54,317 nucleotides of DNA, taken from positions 1 through 54,317 of the forward strand of contig JBJECE010000016.1 in NCBI GenBank assembly GCA_051870755.1. The letters are read 5' to 3'. The stretch is from W0P28-013 sp051870755. Its GTDB lineage: Bacteria; Bacteroidota; Bacteroidia; Bacteroidales; Paludibacteraceae. Shown here one piece after another: positions 16,828-25,319 of this stretch; positions within the stretch are counted from its first letter, which is position 1, and every line of letters starts with the position of its first letter. The position numbers and the translations under genes were made by a program. The notes below the pieces were generated by a model. The model saw only the letters and a program-made list of their open reading frames with translations, was not told where the DNA came from and searched no databases.

Positions 16828-17029
16828 CGAATAAACAAAAAAGTGTGAACTATTCTATCGCATTCACGAGGAGCCTAGCAAGAACCTCGTTTCCTCCAAG
16901 AAAGTTCACACCCCATGAGAGGGTGAACATTAGTAGTACGGAGGAAACAAGTGCTAAACACTCGGTGCGTATCTGTTTATTCGAATATTCAGAAAAATCA
17001 GTTGCTAGGCTTTTTTTTTGTGAATGCGA
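16828..17029. other. Large imperfect palindrome, possible structured RNA or mobile element
   Basis: The 321-base gap between the R-M pair and lepB contains nested inverted repeats. In order they are TCGCATTCAC (16858-16867), GCCTAGCAA (16873-16881), GTTTCCTCC (16889-16897) and GTTCACACCC (16904-16913), mirrored as GGGTGAAC (16921-16928), GGAGGAAAC (16940-16948), TTGCTAGGC (17002-17010) and GTGAATGCGA (17020-17029). A further pair, CGAATAAACA (16828-16837) and TGTTTATTCG (16974-16983), is not nested with the others. Local alternatives exist: GTGTGAAC (16843-16850) pairs with GTTCACAC (16904-16911), and CGAGG with CCTCG. I find no credible protein. It could be a structured RNA, a MITE-like element or a recombination site. 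Confidence 0.55.
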
Positions 17030-17110
17030 ATAATAGCTAATGTATTGTTATGTAAAAGATTATTTAATTCATTTGTAATATGATATTTGGTTGTAATTTT
17101 GATTAAATAT

Positions 17111-18526
17111 TTATTTCGATGCGTCTTTGAATAGGCGGCGCCAGCGTATTTTGCCGTCGAAGAGTGCTTTGTCTTTGTCGATGGAGAGCCACACGAATAC
17201 GGGTCGGCCTACGATGTGGTCCTCGGGCACAAAGCCCCAATAGCGCGAGTCGGCCGAGTTGTGGCGGTTGTCGCCCATCATCCAATAGTAGTCCATGCCC
17301 ACGATGTAGCGGTCGGTCGGTTGGCCGTCGATGATGATGACAGAGTCGGCCACTTGCAGTGTATGGTGTTCGTAGGCGGTGATGATGCGTTCGTATATGG
17401 GCAGATTGTCCAACGTGAGGCGGATGGTGTCGTTGCGTTTGGGCATGTAGAGTGGTCCGAAGTTGTCGCGTGTCCAGCCGTAGGCGGCAGCGAGTGGGAA
17501 TACGCGTCCGCCACGTTGTTCCGGTTCGACCATCAGTTTAGCGACATTGTTTTGTTGCTCGAGTTGTTGCCGCGCTTCGGTCGTCAGCGGTAGGTGGTAG
17601 ATGGGTTTTGTCATGTCGAAACCTGCTTCGTCGAGCATGTGGGCATCGTCGGGGTTGTAGGGATTGATGCGCTGGCGGTCGTCGTTGCTGATGCCGAGTT
17701 TTTCGAACTGTTTGTCGGAGAGCATGCCGCCGGTGGTCTGTACAAAGTAGTTGAGTTGTATGCCGGCGCGTGGTTCTTCGGCTATGCCGTTGATATAGAT
17801 GATGTTATCGCGTATTTCGAGTGTGTCGCCGGGTGTGGCTACACAGCGTTTCACATAGTTTTCGCGTCGATCGACCGGCCGCCAAACGATGTCGCCGAAT
17901 GTGGCGCGGTTGGCTGTCAAATAGTTGCGTCCGAGGTAGTGGCACAGTGTGTAGTAGTCGGGATTTTGCATTTTCAGGCAGACGGTGTCGCCTGCGGGGA
18001 AATTGAACACGACGATGTCGCCTTTTTCGACGGTGTCCCAGCCTTTCAGGCGTTTGTATTCCCATTGTGGCTTTTCGATATAGGATTTGCCGCCGCCCAA
18101 CCATTCGGGAAACGTGTGTTGTACCAGCGGGAATGAGAGTGGTGTGTTGGGAACGCGCGGTCCGTAGGAGGCTTTGCTGACGAACAGATAGTCGCCTACG
18201 AGCAGACTTTTTTCTAATGACGAGGTTGGAATTTGGTAGTTCTGAAACAGGTACAGATTGATGAAATAGACGGCTACCAAAGCGAATACGATGGCGTCCA
18301 CCCAACTGCAGATGGTGTAGAGCGTTTTGTTGGTGTCTTTGTATTTTTTCCACCAATCGTAGGGAATGAATTTGGTTACAAATGCATCGAATATGAATGG
18401 CAGCAACAGCAGCCACCAAAAATTGCCGACCCATGCGATGAATAGGATGTAAACAAGACTCCAGATGGCGGCTTTGATGTATTGTTTGCGTGGTTGTTGC
18501 AAGCGTTTTTTGTAGTCGATTTTCAT
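17111..18526 (-). CDS. lepB: Signal peptidase I, long Bacteroidetes type
   Basis: A 471-residue inner-membrane serine protease that removes signal peptides from exported proteins. Three hydrophobic segments precede the active site (about 20-34, 35-50 and 76-95). The catalytic Ser is S103 in PTSSLEKSLLVGD and the general-base Lys is K226 in NYVKRCVATPGDT. The C-terminal box MMGDNRHNSADSRYWGFV and GRPVFVWLSID are also diagnostic. The protein is longer than E. coli LepB because of inserts between the catalytic boxes, as is usual in this phylum. It is the last gene of the aroB-dapB-lepB group, 57 bases after dapB. Confidence 0.95.
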   Translation of the reverse strand: MKIDYKKRLQQPRKQYIKAAIWSLVYILFIAWVGNFWWLLLLPFIFDAFVTKFIPYDWWKKYKDTNKTLYTICSWVDAIVFALVAVYFINLYLFQNYQIPTSSLEKSLLVGDYLFVSKASYGPRVPNTPLSFPLVQHTFPEWLGGGKSYIEKPQWEYKRLKGWDTVEKGDIVVFNFPAGDTVCLKMQNPDYYTLCHYLGRNYLTANRATFGDIVWRPVDRRENYVKRCVATPGDTLEIRDNIIYINGIAEEPRAGIQLNYFVQTTGGMLSDKQFEKLGISNDDRQRINPYNPDDAHMLDEAGFDMTKPIYHLPLTTEARQQLEQQNNVAKLMVEPEQRGGRVFPLAAAYGWTRDNFGPLYMPKRNDTIRLTLDNLPIYERIITAYEHHTLQVADSVIIIDGQPTDRYIVGMDYYWMMGDNRHNSADSRYWGFVPEDHIVGRPVFVWLSIDKDKALFDGKIRWRRLFKDASK

Positions 18527-18583
18527 GATAGTTACACCTTTATTATATAACGTGTCGTTTTGTCATTTATTGCATTTGTTTTG

Positions 18584-19300
18584 TCAGAATTGCAGCAGGT
18601 CGTGCATGGTGAAAAAACCTTTTTTGCCCATGGTAAATTCGGCGGCCAGCACGGCGCCAAGTGCAAACCCTTGTCGGTTTTTGGCTTCGTGTGTGATGGT
18701 GATGGTGTCTTCGGGGCTGTCGTAGCGGATGGTGTGTGTGCCGGGCACTTGTCCTTCGCGTATGGCTGCAATCGATAGTTCGTCGTGGCGTGTGGCGTGT
18801 CCCAAACACCATGTTGTTTTGCGGTCGAGTTGTGCGATCAGGTCTTCGGCTAGCGTGATGGCAGTGCCGCTTGGCGCGTCTTTCTTTTCGGTGTGGTGTA
18901 TTTCGGTCATTGTCGGTTCATAGTTGGGGAACGCGTTCATCAGTTTTGCCAAATGGCGGTTCAGTTCCATGAAAATATTTACGCCAAGGCTAAAATTTGA
19001 TGCCCAAAACAACGTATAGCCGTTTGCGTCGATCTCTTTTTTCAGGTCGGGCAGTTGTGCTGTCCAGCCGGTTGTGCCCGATACGACAGGTATGCCCATT
19101 TGCCATGCGCGGCGGTAGTTGTCGATAGCGGCAGCCGGCATTGTAAATTCGATGGCGACGTCGGCTTGTGCAAATTGCGGCGACTGAAAATCGTGTTGGT
19201 TGTCGGCATCGATGATGCAGACGATTTCGTGTCCGCGTTGCAACGCCACTTGTTCGATGGTTTTGCCCATTTTGCCGTATCCGATGAGTGCTAATTTCAT
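18584..19300 (-). CDS. dapB: 4-hydroxy-tetrahydrodipicolinate reductase
   Basis: A 238-residue enzyme of lysine and diaminopimelate synthesis, reducing the product of DapA with NAD(P)H. The nucleotide-binding GYGKMGKTI is at residues 7-15, the catalytic block TEIHHTEKKDAPSGTA at 132-147 (His135 and Lys139 are the expected acid/base and substrate residues) and the linker VVSGTTGWT at 72-80. I start at ATG 19300; an extension to 19390 would lie inside the end of aroB and add non-conserved residues. The gene follows aroB by 13 bases and precedes lepB, so it is part of the same leftward operon. Confidence 0.96.
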   Translation of the reverse strand: MKLALIGYGKMGKTIEQVALQRGHEIVCIIDADNQHDFQSPQFAQADVAIEFTMPAAAIDNYRRAWQMGIPVVSGTTGWTAQLPDLKKEIDANGYTLFWASNFSLGVNIFMELNRHLAKLMNAFPNYEPTMTEIHHTEKKDAPSGTAITLAEDLIAQLDRKTTWCLGHATRHDELSIAAIREGQVPGTHTIRYDSPEDTITITHEAKNRQGFALGAVLAAEFTMGKKGFFTMHDLLQF

Positions 19301-19313
19301 AAAGAGTAGTTGT

Positions 19314-20354
19314 TTAATTTTCTCTGACGAAGTCCAATGCTTCGAAAATTTGTTCTTTTGTGGCCGTTTGGTCGATGCGTACTTCGCCAACGTCGGCTAA
19401 CAACGTGAAGTTGATGGTTTGCGCTTCGTTTTTCTTGTCGTGTTTCATTAGGTCGAACAACGTTTCGTACTGTTTACAAGTGAACGGGAATGCGCCGTAA
19501 TGTTCTTTGGCGAAGTAGAGTAGTGTGGTCAGTGTGTTTGTCGGGAAATGATGTTGTATGTGCGACAGATAGAGTTCGCATAACAATCCCCACATCACTG
19601 CATATCCGTGCAGCAAAGGCTCATCAATTTTGTGCGATAGTGTTTCGAACGCGTGCCCGATGGTGTGCCCGAAGTTGAGAGCTTTGCGCAGGCCGTGTTC
19701 GTGCGGATCTTGGGCAACGATACGTTCTTTGATGTCGATGTTTTTGCGTACCAACGTTTCCAATAGGTCGTAGTCGATATGCTCGAAATCGAAAGTCAGG
19801 GTTTGGTTTAGTAGCGTGTTGTTGCCGATGAGGGCGTGTTTAATCATTTCGGCAAATCCCGACAGCAGGTTCGGTGTGTCGAGTGTGCGGAAGAAATTGA
19901 TGTCGATAAGTACAGCTTTGGGTGTGTGAAAAGCACCAATCTCGTTTTTCAGCCCGAGAAAGTTGATACCGGTTTTTCCGCCCGACGATGCGTCGATGGC
20001 GCCGAGCAACGTAGTCGGGATATTGATACAGTCGATGCCGCGTTTGAATGTAGCGGCAGCAAATCCGCCCAAGTCGGTAACCATACCGCCACCCAAATTG
20101 ATGAGTAGCGAGTGGCGTGTCGCTCCGTTGTCGGATAGAAATTCCCAAACATCGGTGAGCGTGTTCAGCGTTTTGTTGTCGTCGCCGTTTGGTATGTTGA
20201 TGACTTGGGCATGCTGCAAGCGTGTGTCGGTTTGCAACGCAGGCAGGCATAGTTGTTGTGTTACCGTGTCGGTGAGTATGAATATTGACTCATCGGGATT
20301 GGTCGGCAGTAAATCGGCCAATGTCGCGGCGCTATTTTGGGTGAATATGGTCAT
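19314..20354 (-). CDS. aroB: 3-dehydroquinate synthase
   Basis: A 346-residue NAD- and metal-dependent enzyme of the shikimate pathway, which cyclises DAHP to 3-dehydroquinate. Diagnostic pieces are LLINLGGGMVTDLGGFAA (NAD-binding region), FKRGIDCINIPTTLLGAIDASSGGKTGIN, the metal ligands in LLSGFAEMIKHALIG and LNFGHTIGHAFE, and ARG-type C-terminal helices. Length is normal. Only one base separates it from the rnfA stop upstream, so it is probably transcribed with the Rnf operon; dapB follows by 13 bases. Confidence 0.96.
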   Translation of the reverse strand: MTIFTQNSAATLADLLPTNPDESIFILTDTVTQQLCLPALQTDTRLQHAQVINIPNGDDNKTLNTLTDVWEFLSDNGATRHSLLINLGGGMVTDLGGFAAATFKRGIDCINIPTTLLGAIDASSGGKTGINFLGLKNEIGAFHTPKAVLIDINFFRTLDTPNLLSGFAEMIKHALIGNNTLLNQTLTFDFEHIDYDLLETLVRKNIDIKERIVAQDPHEHGLRKALNFGHTIGHAFETLSHKIDEPLLHGYAVMWGLLCELYLSHIQHHFPTNTLTTLLYFAKEHYGAFPFTCKQYETLFDLMKHDKKNEAQTINFTLLADVGEVRIDQTATKEQIFEALDFVREN

Positions 20355-20355
20355 A

Positions 20356-20949
20356 TTACCCTACTACGCCTGAAAATCCCATAAAAGCCATAGCCAGCAG
20401 GCCGGCTACTATCAATGCGATAGGCGTGCCTTCCATCGCTTTGGGCAGTTTAACCAGCGATAGTTGCTCGCGTATGCCGGCGAACAGTACCAAAGCCAAT
20501 GCAAAGCCGACTGCGGTGGCAAAAGCGAATACGGTTCCCGAGAGCAGGCCGGTTTCTGCGCCGAATGTTTTGTAGTTGCCTTGCGCTACAAGAATGGCTA
20601 CGCCGAGAATGCAACAGTTGGTGGTGATGAGCGGTAAAAATACGCCTAAAGCTTGATACAATGCGGGTGAAATCTTTTTTAGAATTATTTCGACCATCTG
20701 CACCAATGCTGCAATAACCAAAATGAAAACGATGGTTTGCAGAAAGCCGAGCCCGAATTTGACTAATAATAGGTTAATCAGGTAGGTAACGATAGTGGCC
20801 AATGTCAGTACAAAGGTAACGGCTGCGCCCATACCGAGTGCGGTGTCGATTTTTTTCGATACGCCCAAGAACGGACAGATGCCTAAAAATTGCGTAAACA
20901 CGATATTGTTTACCAATATAGCCGAGATGATGATTAAAACGTATGCCAT
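20356..20949 (-). CDS. rnfA: Rnf complex subunit A
   Basis: A 197-residue integral membrane protein with six predicted membrane segments. Hallmarks are NNIVFTQFLGICPFLG near the N-terminus and LITTNCCILGVA in the middle; the conserved Cys residues at these two places hold an iron-sulfur centre between RnfA and RnfE. Rnf couples electron flow from reduced ferredoxin to NAD+ with ion export across the inner membrane. It is the last rnf gene, 31 bases after rnfE and one base before aroB. Confidence 0.96.
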   Translation of the reverse strand: MAYVLIIISAILVNNIVFTQFLGICPFLGVSKKIDTALGMGAAVTFVLTLATIVTYLINLLLVKFGLGFLQTIVFILVIAALVQMVEIILKKISPALYQALGVFLPLITTNCCILGVAILVAQGNYKTFGAETGLLSGTVFAFATAVGFALALVLFAGIREQLSLVKLPKAMEGTPIALIVAGLLAMAFMGFSGVVG

Positions 20950-20980
20950 AAGTTAATATGTTAGTTATCAAGTGTTTAAT

Positions 20981-21565
20981 TTATTTGGTGCGCAGTTTGT
21001 TGATAATAGCAATCAGGTAGCCCAATGCAATGAATGCACCCGGAGCCAGCACAAATACCAACATGCCGTAGTTTTCGGGGTAGAGCGTCGCACCGAACAA
21101 TTTGCCTGTGCCGAGCAGTTCGCGCACGGCACCAAGCAGTGTCAGTGCCAATGTAAAGCCCAAACCGATGCCGGCACCATCGAGAAATGATGCCCACGGA
21201 TTGTTTTTGGCGGCAAAGGCTTCGGCGCGGCCAAGCACGATGCAATTGACCACAATCAGCGGAATGAACAAACCTAAACTTTCGAACAATGCGGGCAGAT
21301 AGGCCTCCATGCACATTTGCAGAATGGTTACGAACGTGGCTATCACAACGATGTAGGCCGGAATATGCACTTTGTCGGGAATCAGTTTTTTCAGCAATGA
21401 AATAACGACGTTGGAGCAAATCAGCACAAACATGGTAGCCAAACCCATGCTCATGCCGTTGATGGCCGATGTGGTGGTGCCGAGTGTGGGGCACATGCCC
21501 AACAATAGCACGAAAGTCGGATTCTCTTTGATGATGCCGTTGAGGAATATTTTCAGATTTTTCAT
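20981..21565 (-). CDS. rnfE: Rnf complex subunit E
   Basis: A 194-residue integral membrane protein homologous to RnfA. Markers are NGIIKENPTFVLLLGMCPTLGTT and PLIVVNCIVLGRAEAFA, again carrying the paired Cys residues that form the membrane iron-sulfur site with RnfA. I start at ATG 21565, which overlaps the rnfG stop in an ATGA; an upstream ATG at 21577 would lie inside rnfG. Six membrane segments are expected. Confidence 0.95.
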   Translation of the reverse strand: MKNLKIFLNGIIKENPTFVLLLGMCPTLGTTTSAINGMSMGLATMFVLICSNVVISLLKKLIPDKVHIPAYIVVIATFVTILQMCMEAYLPALFESLGLFIPLIVVNCIVLGRAEAFAAKNNPWASFLDGAGIGLGFTLALTLLGAVRELLGTGKLFGATLYPENYGMLVFVLAPGAFIALGYLIAIINKLRTK

Positions 21566-22353
21566 AGTGTGTCGCATTTTTCGGGTTCAACAATGGTGGT
21601 GTCGTGTGCAGGGCAGTGTACCGAATCGTGTTGCGGTGCCGGAGCCGGTTTGCGTTTTGGCGTTGGTGCTACGATGGCTGTCTCCGGGGTAGTTGCCACG
21701 GGCTCCGCCTCAATGACAGCGACAGTTTCAACCGAGTCGGCTGCGATGGTGTCGGCCGTGTGTATCTGCTGCGATGCGCCCGACAGCCCGTCGGCTTGCG
21801 GATTTTCGGCGTAAGCGTCGTAGGCGTTTCTGACAGCCAACAAAAATGCGCGCGAACTGATGGTGGCTGCCGTTATGGCATCGATGTCGCCGCCGTCTTT
21901 GCTCACGGCGAAGTTGCCTTTCGACGGATTCAGGCCGCGAATGTCCTGCTTGTTTTTGGCGGTTTTGAACCAATCGACCATTTTGGTGCCGAGTCCCGGT
22001 GTTTCGGACTGTTCGAGTACCGAGTAGTTGCAGATGTTGCCATCGGCATCGAACCCGACCATCAGTCGGATGGTGCCGCCGAAGCCGTTGCCGGCCGTTT
22101 CGACAGCCGCTCCGACAAAGGTGTCGTTGTTGTAAGCGCGTACGACACTCAACCCATTGATGGTGTCGGGTGCATCGGTGCGGGTATAGTCGGGCAGCAC
22201 GTCTTTAATGGCCTGTTCCTTCTTTTGCTCTTTGGCGAGGCTGATGGGCTCTTTGGTGATGGTGTACACCCAAGCCAGCGCACCGGCTGCTACCAATGCA
22301 ATCACCGTCAGCGACAGTGCCATGTTCAAAAAATTAGATTTCAATCGTTCCAT
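21562..22353 (-). CDS. rnfG: Rnf complex subunit G (covalent FMN), with long C-terminal tail
   Basis: A 263-residue membrane-anchored flavoprotein. One N-terminal membrane segment (about 10-30) is followed by the periplasmic FMN domain, with SVLEQSETPGLGTK (~111-124) and the flavinylation motif AITAATISS (Thr164 the likely FMN attachment site). Residues ~185-263 form a low-complexity Ala/Pro/Thr/Glu-rich tail ending in PAHDTTIVEPEKCDTL, which goes beyond the usual family length and is of unknown use. The stop overlaps rnfE by 4 bases. Upstream, an unrelated exported-protein gene separates it from rnfD. Confidence 0.94.
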   Translation of the reverse strand: MERLKSNFLNMALSLTVIALVAAGALAWVYTITKEPISLAKEQKKEQAIKDVLPDYTRTDAPDTINGLSVVRAYNNDTFVGAAVETAGNGFGGTIRLMVGFDADGNICNYSVLEQSETPGLGTKMVDWFKTAKNKQDIRGLNPSKGNFAVSKDGGDIDAITAATISSRAFLLAVRNAYDAYAENPQADGLSGASQQIHTADTIAADSVETVAVIEAEPVATTPETAIVAPTPKRKPAPAPQHDSVHCPAHDTTIVEPEKCDTL

Positions 22354-22355
22354 GA

Positions 22356-22913
22356 TTATTTTGGTGTTTTTGATAATATTTTGCGTGTTTTTGTTAGTGT
22401 TATGTTATTTGGTATTGAGAATCCTTCGATAGGTATATCTTGTTCGTTATCATATTCTCCTTCTACATCAAATAATAACAAATGTATTTGTGTGGAGGAT
22501 AATCGTGTAATGTGTCCCAAACTTCTTTTTCCCATACGCTTATCGTAAAACATTATATTTAAGCAATTTGGTTGTGGTTCATTATCTGCATTTCGTTGAT
22601 TAACAGCATGAATGACTATAGAGTCAAAATTATTTTTCGTATAAATGGCAGGAATATTGGTTGCGTTATAATTATCTAAATAACTTCCATTTCGCATATA
22701 AGCGTAATCTCCTATCAGGCACTCTCCGTGATATTTTTCAAGTTCGAAAGTACCTTGTTTCAAGTATATTTGAAACATGGTGCTATCGGTTTTGTATATC
22801 CATGTACCGCTGTAAGTTGTGAGATTTATTGTCGGAACGTGCGATTGTGCAATGGAATATCCGATAGTTATTACTTCAAGGTAAAACCACAAGCAAAAGA
22901 TTTTGTTCCTCAT
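22356..22913 (-). CDS. Exported DUF6705-like protein inserted in the rnf operon
   Basis: A 185-residue protein with an N-terminal signal peptide (cleavage near SIAQ, about residue 23). The mature part is beta-rich: GTWIYKTDSTMFQIYLKQG, IGDYAYMRNGS, CLNIMFYDK and IPNNITLTK recall a small lipocalin-like group annotated as DUF6705 in Bacteroidetes; this is from pattern memory and moderate. It lies between rnfD and rnfG with 39 and 2 bases on either side, in the same direction. It is visibly more AT-rich than its neighbours, which suggests a late insertion into the operon that kept transcription intact. No link to electron transport is evident. Confidence 0.7.
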   Translation of the reverse strand: MRNKIFCLWFYLEVITIGYSIAQSHVPTINLTTYSGTWIYKTDSTMFQIYLKQGTFELEKYHGECLIGDYAYMRNGSYLDNYNATNIPAIYTKNNFDSIVIHAVNQRNADNEPQPNCLNIMFYDKRMGKRSLGHITRLSSTQIHLLLFDVEGEYDNEQDIPIEGFSIPNNITLTKTRKILSKTPK

Positions 22914-22952
22914 GTGTGATTGATAACGGCAAATGGATTCAGTCGTATCATA

Positions 22953-23936
22953 TTATTGTTTCTTCACTTTAACTTTTTCGCCAAAACGTTTCGGCTTGAT
23001 ATAATGGTTGAGTAACGGTGTTACGGCATTCATTATCAGAATGGCAAACGACATGCCTTCGGGATATGCGCCCCATGTGCGAATAATCACGGTGAGCAAG
23101 CCGATGCAGACACCATATATAAGTTGCGAACGCGGATTCATGGGCGAGGTGGCGTAGTCGGTGGCCATAAAGATGGCACCAAGCAGCAAACCGCCGGTCA
23201 GCAGATGAATTTCGCACGAAGCGTACACGTCGGGATTGATGGCGTGCAGAATGGCCGTGAAGGCGGCTACGGTGCCGAGTATGCTGATCGGAATGTGCCA
23301 CGAAATGGTTTTGGTGGCCAACAGATAGATGCCGCCTATCAGTAGAGCAATGGCACACACTTCGCCCATCGAGCCGCCGATGTAGCCTGTCAGCAGGTCG
23401 AGCGTCTGCGGCAGTTCGCCAAAGTGCCCTTTGAGCAAAGCCAGCGGCGTGGCGGCGGTTTCGGCATCGATGTACGAAGCCGAGAGTCCCCAATGACCTA
23501 ACGGACGCGGCCATGTGGTCATCTCTACGGGGAACGAAATCAATAGAAAGACGCGGCCGACCAATGCGGGGTTGAACGGGTTGTTGCCCAAACCGCCAAA
23601 CGACATTTTGCCGATGCCGATGGCAACCAATGCGCCGATGATAACCATCCACAATGGCAGGTTCGACGGCAGGTTGAATGCCAACAGCAGGCCTGTAACC
23701 ACGGCCGACAGGTCGCAAATGGTGGTTTTGCCTTTCAGCAGAAAACGCTGAATCAGATACTCGAACAGCACGCACGATGCCACCGACGTAAGGCTGACGA
23801 TGAGTGCGCCGAGTCCGAAATAGTAGAGTGATGCCAAATAGGCGGGAGCGAGCGCAATGAGCACATGCGCCATGGTCTTTTGCACGGAGTTCGCTTTGTG
23901 CGCGTGCGGTGCGGGAGAAACTATTAAATTACTCAT
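22953..23936 (-). CDS. rnfD: Rnf complex subunit D (covalent FMN)
   Basis: A 327-residue polytopic membrane subunit. VQKTMAHVLIALAPA at the start, KMSFGGLGNNPFNPALVGR (110-128) and the flavinylation motif DAETAATPLALLK (~158-170, attachment Thr ~163) are typical of RnfD/NqrB. The C-terminal part has DYATSPMNPRSQLIYG and several membrane helices. It shares electrons with RnfG during ferredoxin:NAD+ oxidoreduction. rnfC lies 26 bases upstream. Confidence 0.95.
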   Translation of the reverse strand: MSNLIVSPAPHAHKANSVQKTMAHVLIALAPAYLASLYYFGLGALIVSLTSVASCVLFEYLIQRFLLKGKTTICDLSAVVTGLLLAFNLPSNLPLWMVIIGALVAIGIGKMSFGGLGNNPFNPALVGRVFLLISFPVEMTTWPRPLGHWGLSASYIDAETAATPLALLKGHFGELPQTLDLLTGYIGGSMGEVCAIALLIGGIYLLATKTISWHIPISILGTVAAFTAILHAINPDVYASCEIHLLTGGLLLGAIFMATDYATSPMNPRSQLIYGVCIGLLTVIIRTWGAYPEGMSFAILIMNAVTPLLNHYIKPKRFGEKVKVKKQ

Positions 23937-23962
23937 ATTTCAGTGTGATTTTTTGCGTAAAC

Positions 23963-25303
23963 TTATTTTTTTGCATTGCGTGCGCGGATGATACCGCCGA
24001 CGGTGGCTTTGCCCAAACGTACATAGTCGAGCAACGGTTGGTAACTGGGACACGAGAATAGGCAGCAGCCGCATTCGATGCAGTCCATTATTTGGTTGCG
24101 TTCCATCTCGTCCCAGCGTTTTTGCTCGGCCAACCGTATCAGCAGATAGGGTTCCAAACCCATCGGGCAGGCATCGACGCATTGGCCGCAACGCATGCAG
24201 TTTTGCGGTTCGCGACGCACCGACTCGGCTGCCGGAATCATCAGCAAGCCCGATGTGCGTTTGTGTGCCGGCATGTTGGTGTTTTGCATGGCGCGTCCCA
24301 TCATCGGGCCGCCGGCCACGATTTTGCCGGTGCCTTCGGGAATGCCGCCGGCCGCATCGATAACGTCCTGCAACGGTGTACCGAAACGTACCAAATAGTT
24401 GCCGGGGTGTTTCACCTCTTTGCCTGTTACGGTCATCACGCGTTCGACGAGCGGTTTGTTTTTTTGCACGGCTTCGTACACGGCAAACACGGTGGCAACG
24501 TTATCCACCACAGCGCCAACCGATATGGGCAGTGCGCCGCTTGGCACCTGTCGGCCGATGGTGGCGTCGATCAGTTGTTTTTCGCCGCCTTGCGGATAGC
24601 GCAGTTTCAGCGGGCATACTTCGATGCCGAAGTGGCGGTCGGCCATTTTTTGGAATAGTTCGATGGCGTCCCGTTTGTTGTTTTCGATGCCAATGATGGC
24701 GCGCTCTATTTTCAGCGCCCGTTTCAGCAGCGATATGCCGATGAATATCTCTTCGGCATGTTCCAACATCAACCGGTGGTCGCACGTCAGATACGGTTCG
24801 CATTCTACGGCGTTCACTATCAGCACTTCGGCTTTGCAGCCCGGAGGCGGCATCAGTTTGACGTGCGTGGGGAAACAAGCGCCGCCCAAACCGACAATGC
24901 CGGCGTCTTTGATTTTTTTGATGATTTGTTCCGGCTCGAGTTTGCAGATGCGGTTGATGTCGGGTGTGCAGTCGATGGTTTCGAGCCATTCGTTGCCGTC
25001 GCCTTCGGCATCAATGTAGATGGCCGGCATAGGCATGCCCCACGCATCAGTGGCGGTGTCGATTTTGGTTACTACGCCCGATATGGGCGCATGCACGTTG
25101 GCCGACATGAACGAGGCGGCTTGCGCAATCAGTTGTCCCACTTTTACACGATCGCCTTTCTCGACGATGGGCTGTGCGGGCGCACCGATATGTTGGCTCA
25201 GCGGCACAATGGCTTGTTTGGGCAGCGGCAATGTTTCGATGGCATTGCCGGCCGACAATTTGTTGTCGTGTGGATGAACTCCACCTATTCTAAATGTTTT
25301 CAT
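23963..25303 (-). CDS. rnfC: Rnf complex subunit C
   Basis: A 446-residue peripheral subunit containing the NAD(H)/FMN site and two [4Fe-4S] clusters. The N-terminal barrel-sandwich region has MSANVHAPISGVV; GLGGACFPTHVKL and NAVECEPYLTCDHRL are from the FMN/NADH domain (similar to NuoF); and the ferredoxin-type motifs CMRCGQCVDACPMG and CIECGCCLFSCPSY are near residues 375-420. Family length varies; this one lacks the long Ala/Lys-rich C-terminal extension of gamma-proteobacterial RnfC. It lies 16 bases after rnfB. Confidence 0.95.
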   Translation of the reverse strand: MKTFRIGGVHPHDNKLSAGNAIETLPLPKQAIVPLSQHIGAPAQPIVEKGDRVKVGQLIAQAASFMSANVHAPISGVVTKIDTATDAWGMPMPAIYIDAEGDGNEWLETIDCTPDINRICKLEPEQIIKKIKDAGIVGLGGACFPTHVKLMPPPGCKAEVLIVNAVECEPYLTCDHRLMLEHAEEIFIGISLLKRALKIERAIIGIENNKRDAIELFQKMADRHFGIEVCPLKLRYPQGGEKQLIDATIGRQVPSGALPISVGAVVDNVATVFAVYEAVQKNKPLVERVMTVTGKEVKHPGNYLVRFGTPLQDVIDAAGGIPEGTGKIVAGGPMMGRAMQNTNMPAHKRTSGLLMIPAAESVRREPQNCMRCGQCVDACPMGLEPYLLIRLAEQKRWDEMERNQIMDCIECGCCLFSCPSYQPLLDYVRLGKATVGGIIRARNAKK

Positions 25304-25319
25304 ATTGTTTCAGTCGGTT

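Noticed and set aside
16828..17029. Possible retron msr-msd
   Set aside because: No reverse transcriptase gene lies near it, and I could not identify the expected branching G and flanking a1/a2 repeats.
16845..17033. 62-codon frame inside the nested palindrome
   Set aside because: Its sequence follows the inverted repeats, shows no family features and has no ribosome-binding site or promoter.
19301..19390. N-terminal extension of DapB
   Set aside because: It overlaps aroB coding sequence and precedes the conserved MKLALIGYGKMG start.
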